DNA of 13,398 bases from Gemmatimonadota bacterium. GTDB lineage: Bacteria; Gemmatimonadota; Gemmatimonadetes; Longimicrobiales; Gaopeijiaceae. Of this stretch, positions 6,955-13,398 are shown one piece after another (within the stretch, counting starts at the first letter, position 1; each line of letters starts with the position of its first letter). Location: positions 1 to 13,398 of the forward strand of contig SKZC01000253.1 of assembly GCA_007127575.1 (NCBI GenBank), in the 5' to 3' direction. The notes under the pieces are model-generated. The model had not been told where the DNA came from, made no database searches, and worked only from the letters and a program-made list of their open reading frames with translations. The translations under genes and the position numbers were made by a program.

Positions 6955-8536
6955 AGCCTTGTGGCAGTTCCCGAAGGCGGTGCACGGGCAAGAAGCCTCC
7001 CACGCTCTTCTCCGCAGCGAACTCGCCATTGCTGGCGAAGGAGTCGATGTCCTCCGGCTCCAGCAACGCGAAGGCCAAGGTGGCCATGGGTTGGGAGGAC
7101 CGAATGAGGTACGCTCCCCGGGGGAGGTGGACGGTCCGATCCGTCTCCGTCGTCCAAACGTCTCGCTGGAAATACCCTTCGGCCGTGGAGGGTGCATAGT
7201 GGACGGAGTCTACCTGGAAGCTCTCCACTGATACGTCCAGCGGCTCCCGGTAGCGCTCCACCTGCAGTCCGTGGGCGAGAAGTTGCTCCACCAGATCTCC
7301 CCGGTGGGGCTCCAGAAGGTATCCTACGGGACGAACCCGAGACACCACCGCCACAGCGCTGTCCCGGAATGGGACCTCCATCTCCAGGATACTCCCGGTC
7401 TCTTCGTAGCCCGGACCGTCTTCTCGGGGCCGCATCTCAGGCATACGGTAGTCCACCACACCGGAGGAAACGAGCTCCGTCCGGATGACGATGGAATCTG
7501 CGGGATTCCACTCCGACCCCAGACGGCGCATCTCTTCTCTTCCCTGGGCGACACCCTCCAAGACCTCCTGGGCGTTCTCCGCGGCGTACCGGGCCACTCC
7601 CTCCATGCCCAGACGCTGCCACCGAACCCTGGGCTCGATATCCACCCGTGGATCATCGGCGCGCTTGCTTTCGAAAAGGAGGCTGATGGCACCCCGGGCG
7701 CCGCCGTAGCTTCGGAGAATGCGCACACCGTACCCGGCCCCCAGAATTCCCTCCTCCGGGACGAGCGTGGGGTCCGACGGCTGAAGGTGATAGGGGAAGT
7801 AGGAATACCCGGCTCCCTCAATGGCATCCTGTACCGCCTGGGTGGCGGGCCCGGCGGCCAACTCCCGCACGCGGCTCGGTGTGTTGAGATTGCTGGGGTG
7901 AAGGGCGTAGAAGTCGTAGATCCGAGGTCCAGTGAGCTCGTGGGCATCGATGGTGATGTGGGGCCGCCAAGGCCGCAGGACCTCCTCCACCACCGCCCGG
8001 GACTCGGGATTCACCAGACGGCTGTAGTCGCGGTTCACGTTGTATCCGGCCGCATTTGTCCGGGTCCCCCACTCCCCGGCCTCGTGTCCGTCCGGGTTGA
8101 TCTGGGGAACGAAGACGAAGATCACCTCGTCGAGAAGATCCTGGGCGTCCCCGAAGGCCAGCTCCCGCGCGAAGATCATGAGACCTTCCTTCCCGGCCTG
8201 TTCGTCCCCGTGGACCTGCGCCCCGATGAACATGATGGGCCGTCCGGATTGCAGCGCTTCCCACGGCTCCGACACCGCCGGGCGGCTCAACGTGAGGAGG
8301 AGAAGGGGCCGACCTTCGCGACTCTCGCCGATCTGCCGAAGGCGCGCATCCGGGGATAGGCGGGCCAGGTCCTCATAGAAGCGCAGGACCTCATCGTGGG
8401 GGGTGAGTTCCACCCACCCGCTTCGTTCCGAATAGGTTCGGAGCTCGTCCGGGATGCCCTGCCGTGCTTCCACCGACGGCGGAGCCGTGAAGAGGAGCAT
8501 GAGGACAACGAAAACAAGGGGGAGTTCTCTACGCAT
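6932..8536 (-). CDS. Secreted M14 zinc metallocarboxypeptidase (first of tandem pair)
   Basis: 534 residues. The signal peptide is MRRELPLVFVVLMLLFTAPPSVEA with probable cleavage after VEA. M14 signature residues are HGDE (H109, E112), GYNVNRDYSRL (Asn/Arg substrate pocket), H199 in TIDAHELTG and the catalytic-type E289 in LLFESK. The C-terminal 200 residues (HGLQVERYREP, PRGAYLIRSSQ, LLEPEDIDSFASNGEF) parallel those of the following gene, marking a tandem duplication with an unusual accessory domain. The ATG at 8536 has no clear ribosome site, and a 4-codon frame (ATG at 8543, stop TAG at 8531-8529) overlaps it, so reinitiation is possible; no other in-frame start would preserve the signal peptide. 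It follows the cytochrome gene by 81 bases without a convincing promoter, so it is probably the third gene of the SoxC-led operon. Confidence 0.94.
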   Translation of the reverse strand: MRRELPLVFVVLMLLFTAPPSVEARQGIPDELRTYSERSGWVELTPHDEVLRFYEDLARLSPDARLRQIGESREGRPLLLLTLSRPAVSEPWEALQSGRPIMFIGAQVHGDEQAGKEGLMIFARELAFGDAQDLLDEVIFVFVPQINPDGHEAGEWGTRTNAAGYNVNRDYSRLVNPESRAVVEEVLRPWRPHITIDAHELTGPRIYDFYALHPSNLNTPSRVRELAAGPATQAVQDAIEGAGYSYFPYHLQPSDPTLVPEEGILGAGYGVRILRSYGGARGAISLLFESKRADDPRVDIEPRVRWQRLGMEGVARYAAENAQEVLEGVAQGREEMRRLGSEWNPADSIVIRTELVSSGVVDYRMPEMRPREDGPGYEETGSILEMEVPFRDSAVAVVSRVRPVGYLLEPHRGDLVEQLLAHGLQVERYREPLDVSVESFQVDSVHYAPSTAEGYFQRDVWTTETDRTVHLPRGAYLIRSSQPMATLAFALLEPEDIDSFASNGEFAAEKSVGGFLPVHRLRELPQGSPFLLSW

Positions 8537-8617
8537 GAGGCATGATCCAGAGCCAGGGGTGGATATGACGGATCGGCGAGGAGAATGGATGCTGCTACCG
8601 GGACGTGGACACGGGGA

Positions 8618-9283
8618 TCAGTGGACCCGATCCACCTCCTCCCGGTCGTCCGGAATGAACCTACCGTGAGCCGGCATGACCACCTGGGGCAAGGTTTGAG
8701 CATTCATTACATCGCTGGATGCAATGATCTCGTTCAGGTACAGGAGGTACGCCGTCACCGCATAGACCTGGTCGTCCGTGAGGCTACCGGGACGGTCCCA
8801 GGGCATGGACCGGCGGACGTAGTCGAAGACGGTAGTGGCGTAGGGCCAGAAGCTACCGATGGTGCGAGGACCTTGCATCCCGTCCCCCCAATCGAACGCG
8901 TCTCCGGGGATCCGGCCCACGAGCTGTCCCCCTGTCCCTCCTTCTCCCTCTACGCCGTGGCAGGCAGCGCAACTGGCCTGGTAGACCTCCTCTCCTTCAT
9001 CCGGGGAGCCGGACCCTGGAGGAAGCCCGCGCCCATCGGGCATCACGGCGATGGCCAATTCATCGATCTCCTGCTCCGTGGCGGCCCGGCCCAGGGCGAA
9101 GGTGCCGGGTACGGTGTCGAGACCCGCCCTACCCTCCAGGTCAGACCCGGTGGCCAAGGAGCCCGGACCCTCCGCAGATGGCGGCCGGTCCAGGGGATCA
9201 CACCCCAGGATCGCCGCCAGAACCATCAGGACGCACGGACGCGGAACCCTCCACCGGCGGCCCCGTCCATCCCACCCGGTCAT
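8618..9283 (-). CDS. SoxD-like monoheme cytochrome c lipoprotein
   Basis: 221 residues. ILGC after a hydrophobic stretch (PCVLMVLAAILGC) looks like a lipobox, so the protein may be a lipoprotein facing the periplasm. One heme site CAACH (C105, C108, H109) is present, with M160 in SMPWDRPGSL the likely axial ligand. MPDGRGLPPGSG, TIGSFWPYATTVFDYVRRSMPW and YAVTAYLLYLNEI match the N-terminal cytochrome half of SoxD, the electron-accepting partner of SoxC. Canonical SoxD is a longer diheme protein; the second heme domain is absent here. The start at 9283 follows GGAGGAG and overlaps the SoxC-like stop as ATGA, indicating translational coupling; the open frame extends 62 codons further upstream, but that part lies inside the SoxC-like gene. 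Role: takes electrons from the molybdoenzyme and passes them to the respiratory chain (inferred from family and arrangement). Confidence 0.9.
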   Translation of the reverse strand: MTGWDGRGRRWRVPRPCVLMVLAAILGCDPLDRPPSAEGPGSLATGSDLEGRAGLDTVPGTFALGRAATEQEIDELAIAVMPDGRGLPPGSGSPDEGEEVYQASCAACHGVEGEGGTGGQLVGRIPGDAFDWGDGMQGPRTIGSFWPYATTVFDYVRRSMPWDRPGSLTDDQVYAVTAYLLYLNEIIASSDVMNAQTLPQVVMPAHGRFIPDDREEVDRVH

Positions 9284-10608
9284 GCCCACTCCTCCATGCG
9301 GTAGACCACCGTGCCGTCCGGCCGGATGCGCCAGCCGGTGATGGGATTCAGGTGGTACCGGGTACCCACCCCTCGAGCTTCGATGAGCTCCTGCTGCGTG
9401 GGTTGTACGTACCCGGTCTCGTCCGTGGTCCGACTCAGCACCGTGGCCTCTGAACCGTCCCAGTGCCACATGTACCGGAACCGGACATGGGCCTTGGGCA
9501 AGATGGGCTCCTGAAGGTCGGCCTGGTGCCAGGTCGCCCCTTCATCGAAGCTGACTTCCGCCGACCGAATTCGGCCCCGGCCACTCCAGGCGATCCCTCG
9601 GACCTCATTCCAGCCCGGACGGATGGTCTGTGGATAGCAGGGACTCGTGATAATGGACCGTGCGTCCATCACAAAACTGAACTGGCGAACCTTCCCTCCC
9701 TTAAGGGGATCCGTGTACCGGCTGGTCTCTTCCCGGGTCATGAAAGGCGCATCGGCAACCTCGATCCGCCGGAGCCACTTCACGCTGGCGTTTCCCTCCC
9801 AGCCGGGGAGGAAGAGGCGGGCGGGATAGCCATTCTCCGGACGCAGGGCCTCCCCGTTTTGCCCGTAGGCGATGAGGGCGTCGTCCCACGCCTTCTCCAT
9901 GGGGATGCTGCGGGTCATGACGGCGGCGTCCGCTCCCTCCGCCAGGAACCAACTGGCTTCGGGAAGGATGCCTACCTCCCGAAAGAGCGTGGCCAGCGGT
10001 ACGCCGGTCCACTCGCTCTGGCTCGTCAGCCCACACACCTGCTGGGGAAGCGTGTCTTCAGAAGCATTTCGCGGAAAGTTTCCGGAACACTCCATGAAGT
10101 AGACCTTGGATACGGAGGGGAAGCGCTTGAGGTCCTCGTAGGTGAAGACCATGGGTCGCTCCACCATCCCGTGGATCAGGAGGGAATAGCGCTCGGGATC
10201 GATGTGGGCGACACCCCCGTGGTGCCGTTCGAAGTGGAGATCCGAGGGCGTGATGGTCCCGTGTAGCTCCTGTAGCGGCGTCCGCGATGAGGTGAGTTGG
10301 GGGTGGAGGAAGCGTCGGGGTTGCTCGAAGGGAGACCGACTGCCAACGACACTCGCCGTGGGGCCCTGAACCCGCGTGGGGTCTTCGGGAACGACGATCT
10401 CCGCGTCCTGCAGGTCGGAGGCATCCTGCGGCCCCTGTCCAGGAAAGGGCGGAAGGCCCTTGGCCACCCCTGCTCCCAGAACTCCCGCCGCTCCAGCCAG
10501 GAACGCCCGGCGATCGAGGCTACCGGTCTGCTCCCCTTTGTGGTTGCGGACCGGGCCGGCCGCATCCTCGCCGGGCCCGGGCCCTCCCCGCACGCCCTTC
10601 TCCCCCAT
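9280..10608 (-). CDS. soxC: SoxC-like sulfite/sulfane dehydrogenase, molybdenum subunit
   Basis: 442 residues. A Tat-type signal, SLDRRAFLAGAAGVLGAGVAKG, is near residues 29-50. The sulfite oxidase fold follows: molybdopterin-domain motifs RPMVFTYEDLKRFPSVSKVYFMECSGN (C174 the expected Mo-binding cysteine), SQSEWTGVPLATLFREVGI and NGYPARLFLPGWEGNASVKWLRRIEV, then the Mo-co dimerisation domain with GRGRIRSAEVSFDEGATW and SRTTDETGYVQPTQ. These segments are characteristic of SoxC rather than YedY/MsrP. It oxidises sulfite or a sulfane-sulfur intermediate in the periplasm; which one cannot be decided, since no soxXYZAB gene is in the window, and an independent sulfite dehydrogenase is possible. 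The start at 10608 follows CGGAGGTG. The stop overlaps the cytochrome start by 4 bases. A good promoter lies about 140 bases upstream. Confidence 0.87.
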   Translation of the reverse strand: MGEKGVRGGPGPGEDAAGPVRNHKGEQTGSLDRRAFLAGAAGVLGAGVAKGLPPFPGQGPQDASDLQDAEIVVPEDPTRVQGPTASVVGSRSPFEQPRRFLHPQLTSSRTPLQELHGTITPSDLHFERHHGGVAHIDPERYSLLIHGMVERPMVFTYEDLKRFPSVSKVYFMECSGNFPRNASEDTLPQQVCGLTSQSEWTGVPLATLFREVGILPEASWFLAEGADAAVMTRSIPMEKAWDDALIAYGQNGEALRPENGYPARLFLPGWEGNASVKWLRRIEVADAPFMTREETSRYTDPLKGGKVRQFSFVMDARSIITSPCYPQTIRPGWNEVRGIAWSGRGRIRSAEVSFDEGATWHQADLQEPILPKAHVRFRYMWHWDGSEATVLSRTTDETGYVQPTQQELIEARGVGTRYHLNPITGWRIRPDGTVVYRMEEWA

Positions 10609-10746
10609 GCTGCACCTCCGTGGCCGAAAGGGATTCCAGCTACAGGCAACCGGCGGTATCCCGCCCCTGGAGCCCCGAAAGAAACGCCCTCACCAAGATC
10701 GGAGTGTGCGGCGGGAGCAGAGCCGGGGCCCCCTTGCCCATCCTTG

Positions 10747-10776
10747 GTTATAGCGGGTCCAGGGGCGTCACGTCAA
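10747..10776 (-). promoter_or_regulatory. Predicted sigma70-type promoter of the soxC-cytochrome-M14-M14 unit
   Basis: On the minus strand TTGACG (10776-10771) is followed after 18 bases by TATAAC (10752-10747). Each hexamer matches consensus at five of six positions. It lies just after the ANKb terminator and about 140 bases before the soxC-like start, giving a 5' UTR of roughly 130 bases in which only a small GGCGG/CCGCC stem (10652-10665) was seen. Confidence 0.65.
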
Positions 10777-10792
10777 ACGCCTCGCCCCCCCA

Positions 10793-10833
10793 AAAAGCCG
10801 AAACCCCGGACCCTCCAAAGGGAGGGCCCGGGG
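10793..10833 (-). terminator. Intrinsic terminator of the ANKb gene
   Basis: Minus-strand arms CCCCGG-CCCTCC (10833-10821) and GGAGGG-CCGGGG (10816-10804) pair with one mismatch (10827/10810) around a CTTT loop, followed by TTTCGGCTTTTT (10803-10792). GC-rich stem and T-rich tail fit a Rho-independent terminator separating ANKb from the soxC unit. Confidence 0.8.
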
Positions 10834-10841
10834 CTCCGGTG

Positions 10842-10863
10842 CCGATCAAGGAGGATTGATCGG
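10842..10863 (-). repeat. 8-bp hairpin directly after the ANKb stop codon, TCCTCC loop
   Basis: Arms CCGATCAA (10842-10849) and TTGATCGG (10856-10863) are exact complements around a 6-base loop that reads TCCTCC on the message. The repeat starts at the base after the stop and precedes the intrinsic terminator, so the gene ends in two tandem hairpins. Confidence 0.6.
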
Positions 10864-12666
10864 TCAGCAGGACAGGCAGTTGTCGTTGAAGGGCGCCCCG
10901 AGCTCCAGGAGGAGATCTCGAGCCGCTGGGAAGGGTGACAGCCGCTGGACGGGTCCGTTCGCCATATCCGCGGTGGTGAGGCCCCGGCGGCTAATGGGCG
11001 ATACATCGGCGCCTTGCGAGACCAGGTATTCGATGAGGTCCACGTCTCCTCGCGCCGCCGCGTGATGAAGCGGGGTGAAGCCATTATGGTCCCGGGCGTT
11101 CACGTCCGCACCCAACTCTTCCACGAGATACCTCACCGCCGGGACCCAACCCTCGGGCACGTGGCGATGGGCATTGGCTGCATACCCTTCCCCGTAGCCC
11201 ACACCGGACGCGGCGTGGATGGGGAATACCGCCGGGTCCCCTTCGGATACCGGGGGTAGCCCGGAGGGATCTTCATCGCTTCCACCGCCATATCCGCCAC
11301 CGCCCCGGCTAGGTGGAGCCTTCGTGGCGATGTTCGGGTCGGCTCCGTACTCCAAGAGGAGCTTCATGGCGGCCACATCCGTGCCATACGCCGCCCTCCA
11401 GAAGGGCGTGGCACCTCGAGTATCTACCCGAAGCACGTCGAAGTTGTAGGACATGAACCAGAGGTGCTCCTCCAGCTGCACGTTCGGGTCGGCTCCAGCC
11501 TTCAGTAGCGCCTCTACCACATCCAGGTAATCCGCGTCCTGAACCGTGTGGGCTTGCTGCTGTGGGTACCTGGACCGAGGAGCCCACTGGGTGTTGATGG
11601 CGATGTAAAGCGGGTTGGCTCCCGACTTGTTGATGCTGTTGGGATCCGCGCCTCGAGCGAGTAGCTCCAAGCCGAGGTCGAAGTGACCGTTGATCATGGC
11701 CATGAGAAGGGGAGGGGTACCGTCCCCCGCACTGGCACGGTTGATGTCCGCCCCGCCGTCCACGAGTGCCCGGGCAATTTCGATGTTCCCCTCCCGAGCG
11801 GCGTGAAGGAGAGGAGTCAGGCCCCCCTGATACCCCACCAGGTCCACCCAACTGCTGGAGTAACCGGCCTCGTCCTCCATCTCTTCCCCTGCCTGATCGC
11901 CCCCTTCGGCCTGCTTCTGGAGCAATTCCCGCTGCACCTCCCGCGCCTGCGTCATAGCATCCTCAAGCTGGGCAGGGGTGGGCCGCCAGGTGTCCGGGTT
12001 CTCGGAAGCAAACCGGTAATCATCAAGCACCTGATCTCGCACCTGTCGGGCCTCTCGGTCGATGGCGCTCCGAGCCGGGATGTCCAGGACCCGGGTGGTG
12101 GCGGACGGATCGGCCCCTCGCTCCAGAAGAAGCTCCGTGGCCCCGATCCGGTTGAAGGAAGCGGCGAAGATCAAGGGGGTCTGATCCCAGCGATGCTCCT
12201 TCGCATCGATGTCCGCGCCTCCATCCAGGAGAGCGGCGATGGCCGTGCGATCGCCTCCACGGGCAGCCAGATGGAGGGGCGTGGCTCCATTGGTGGTCCG
12301 GGCATTCACGTCACCCCCGGCTTCCACCAAGAGCTCCACCAGCGCACCGTGTCCGGAACGACCGGCAAGGTGCAGGGGCGTGTAGTCACCGAGCCGGGTG
12401 ACGAGATTCACGTCGGCCCCGGCATCGAGAAGGACGCGCGCAACCTCCAGATCGCCCCGTTCTGCGGCCAAATGGAGCCCGGTCATCCCATCCGGCCGGG
12501 CCTCGTTCACATCCATCCCGTCGGCAATAAGGGCCTGTAGCTTCACCACGTCACCTTCGGCGACGGCGTCCACTACAGGCGAGGTGGGGTTCACGGCCAT
12601 ACCCGAGAGAAACACCACGAGGCCGAAAACCCCAATGGTTTGTGCGACTCGTTGCCCGATCCTCAT
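10864..12666 (-). CDS. Exported ankyrin-repeat protein ANKb with C-terminal CxxC
   Basis: 600 residues. The N-terminus (MRIGQRVAQTIGVFGLVVFLSGMAVNP) is a Sec-type signal or anchor. About twelve ankyrin repeats follow: five N-terminal ones (GLHLAAERG, TPLHLAGRSG, TPLHLAARGG, TPLIFAASFN), a roughly 80-residue charged helical linker, then more (GLTPLLHAAREG, TPFWRAAYG, TPLHHAAARG). One C-terminal repeat is interrupted by a glycine/serine-rich insert (RGGGGYGGGSDED). The protein ends GAPFNDNCLSC, with a terminal Cys-x-x-Cys. The start at 12666 follows GGAGGAG at 8 bases; the upstream in-frame ATG at 12696 lacks a site. The N-terminal half aligns with ANKa. It follows DUF1552b by 201 bases containing a large hairpin, and is closed by an intrinsic terminator. 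It is probably a periplasmic protein-binding scaffold or partner of the DUF1552 protein (inference). Confidence 0.94.
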   Translation of the reverse strand: MRIGQRVAQTIGVFGLVVFLSGMAVNPTSPVVDAVAEGDVVKLQALIADGMDVNEARPDGMTGLHLAAERGDLEVARVLLDAGADVNLVTRLGDYTPLHLAGRSGHGALVELLVEAGGDVNARTTNGATPLHLAARGGDRTAIAALLDGGADIDAKEHRWDQTPLIFAASFNRIGATELLLERGADPSATTRVLDIPARSAIDREARQVRDQVLDDYRFASENPDTWRPTPAQLEDAMTQAREVQRELLQKQAEGGDQAGEEMEDEAGYSSSWVDLVGYQGGLTPLLHAAREGNIEIARALVDGGADINRASAGDGTPPLLMAMINGHFDLGLELLARGADPNSINKSGANPLYIAINTQWAPRSRYPQQQAHTVQDADYLDVVEALLKAGADPNVQLEEHLWFMSYNFDVLRVDTRGATPFWRAAYGTDVAAMKLLLEYGADPNIATKAPPSRGGGGYGGGSDEDPSGLPPVSEGDPAVFPIHAASGVGYGEGYAANAHRHVPEGWVPAVRYLVEELGADVNARDHNGFTPLHHAAARGDVDLIEYLVSQGADVSPISRRGLTTADMANGPVQRLSPFPAARDLLLELGAPFNDNCLSC

Positions 12667-12699
12667 GTCTATGTCTCCTCCCCTGGTGCCTCTCATGTA

Positions 12700-12732
12700 C
12701 TCAGGAAGCTCCAGTTCAAGGGATTTCCTGAG
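12700..12732. repeat. 8-bp inverted repeat in the ANKb upstream region
   Basis: CTCAGGAA (12700-12707) and TTCCTGAG (12725-12732) are exact complements 17 bases apart, a short distance upstream of the ANKb ribosome site. It could be a 5' UTR hairpin or a regulator site. No confident promoter hexamers were found in 12667-12809. Confidence 0.35.
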
Positions 12733-12809
12733 AAGATCATCCGTGCATCACGCTTGTACCCGACCAGCCTGCTGTGCTACCGCGCTCACGGGCGGGCGAA
12801 GGCGCCGCT

Positions 12810-12852
12810 CCTGGAGTGCCCCGACGCCCGAACGGGCGCCGGACACTCCAGG
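12810..12852 (-). repeat. Large hairpin after the DUF1552b stop codon
   Basis: Arms CCTGGAGTG (12810-12818) and CACTCCAGG (12844-12852) pair exactly; inside them CCG (12821-12823) pairs with CGG (12840-12842), and CGCCC (12825-12829) with GGGCG (12834-12838), closing on a 4-base loop, for about 17 pairs. It starts 15 bases after the stop. No T-tract follows on the minus strand, so partial termination or message protection is likelier than a full intrinsic terminator. Confidence 0.55.
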
Positions 12853-12867
12853 CAGCGTACCTTGACG

Positions 12868-13398
12868 TCAGCTCGATTCGAGCTGCTGGTTCGTCACCGC
12901 ATCCCACCGCCCGGCGGGCGTGAGGGACAGGCTTCCGGTGCTGTCTCCGAACGTATCCACGTCGTCCATGCCCATGTTCTGCATCAGGCTGAGCATGGCG
13001 TTAGCCATGGGCGTCCCGTCCGGCGCCTTGAGGTGCAGGTTCCCGCTCAAGGCTCCATTTCCACCACCCAGGAAGAACAGCGGGCAACGGCGATGGTTGT
13101 GCAGGTTCCCGTCGGCCATGGGCGACCCGTACAGGATGGCCGTCTTCTGCAGCAGGTCCGTGTCTCCCTCTTCGACTTCCTTCAGCCGCTCCAGGAAGTA
13201 CGGGAGCATGCTGATGTGGTAGCGGTTGATCTTGTTGAAATCCAGGATGGAGTTCGGGTTTCCGCCGTGGTGCGACGCCGGATGGAAGGGCCGCTCCGTA
13301 CCGCTCTCCGGGTACACCCGGGCAGAGGAGTCACGTCCCAGCTTGAAGGAGAACACGCGGGTCATGTCCGTCTGGAAGGCCAACACCTTCACATCGAA
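12868..13398 (-). CDS. DUF1552 family protein, C-terminal part (DUF1552b, cut by window edge)
   Basis: The frame is open from the window edge (13398) to the TGA at 12870-12868, giving the last 176 residues; the N-terminus and any Tat signal lie outside. It contains TDMTRVFSFKLGRD, the histidine cluster HPASHHGG, NRYHISMLPYFLERL and SPMADGNLHNHRRCPL, all family marks of DUF1552. By hand count about 72% of roughly 160 aligned residues match DUF1552a (782-2203), so the two are paralogues. GTG/ATG codons near 13392 are internal, not starts, since homology continues to the edge. The gene is followed by a hairpin and then ANKb, repeating the DUF1552-ANK order of the left end. Function unknown; exported location inferred from the complete paralogue. 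Confidence 0.92.
   Translation of the reverse strand, partial: FDVKVLAFQTDMTRVFSFKLGRDSSARVYPESGTERPFHPASHHGGNPNSILDFNKINRYHISMLPYFLERLKEVEEGDTDLLQKTAILYGSPMADGNLHNHRRCPLFFLGGGNGALSGNLHLKAPDGTPMANAMLSLMQNMGMDDVDTFGDSTGSLSLTPAGRWDAVTNQQLESS

Noticed and set aside
7271..8359. 362-codon plus-strand open frame
   Set aside because: Antisense to an M14 gene with intact catalytic residues; no signal, motif or ribosome site.
8618..9469. Longer form of the cytochrome gene starting at 9469
   Set aside because: The extra 62 codons overlap the SoxC-like gene and precede the lipobox; the ATG at 9283 has a good ribosome site and the ATGA overlap.
12667..12696. ATG at 12696 for ANKb, and TTGAAC near 12712 as a -35 box
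   Set aside because: No ribosome site precedes that ATG, and no acceptable -10 lies at the right distance from the TTGAAC.
1..13398. CRISPR array, tRNA/rRNA genes, insertion sequences, att sites
   Set aside because: No spaced short repeats, cloverleaf, transposase or integrase frame, or terminal inverted repeats were seen on either strand; the ankyrin repeats are protein-level repeats.

Overview
The window is GC-rich bacterial chromosome, and every credible gene is on the minus strand, so transcription runs from high to low coordinates. No rRNA, tRNA, CRISPR array, transposase, integrase or phage gene is visible. The gene content (exported multi-heme DUF1592 cytochromes with Tat-exported DUF1552 partners, signal-peptide ankyrin proteins, large secreted M14 carboxypeptidases, a SoxC-type molybdoenzyme) fits a free-living or environmental bacterium such as Gemmatimonadota, with Acidobacteriota as the main alternative. 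That placement is inference from gene content only.

Layout in transcription order: (a) 13398-12868, C-terminal part of a DUF1552 protein (DUF1552b, cut by the window edge); (b) 12666-10864, a 600-residue exported ankyrin-repeat protein (ANKb), followed by a strong intrinsic terminator; (c) a good sigma70-type promoter at 10776-10747, then a SoxC-like molybdenum oxidoreductase (10608-9280) overlapping by 4 bases a monoheme SoxD-like lipoprotein cytochrome (9283-8618), then two tandem M14 metallocarboxypeptidases (8536-6932 and 6813-5227); (d) a 322-base intergenic region with a large nested hairpin, a promoter-like element whose spacer holds nine consecutive C (minus strand), and a second hairpin followed by a T-tract; (e) DUF1592 multidomain cytochrome (4904-2349), DUF1552a (2203-782) and ANKa (747 to beyond base 1).

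The most notable point is that the pair DUF1552-ANK occurs twice, at both ends of the window, as clear paralogues (about 72% identity by hand count over roughly 160 aligned DUF1552 residues). In the complete left copy a DUF1592 cytochrome precedes the pair. DUF1592 + DUF1552 + ANK therefore looks like a repeated cassette, with the SoxC/cytochrome/M14 unit lying between two copies. All three members appear to be exported by different routes (membrane-anchored heme protein, Tat-type, Sec-type), which suggests an uncharacterised cell-envelope redox or degradative complex. The left copy appears to have its own promoter with a homopolymer in the spacer, which raises the possibility of phase-variable or length-tuned expression.

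Several genes end in strong inverted repeats that overlap or abut the stop codon. The functions of the DUF families are unknown; statements about a shared system are inference.
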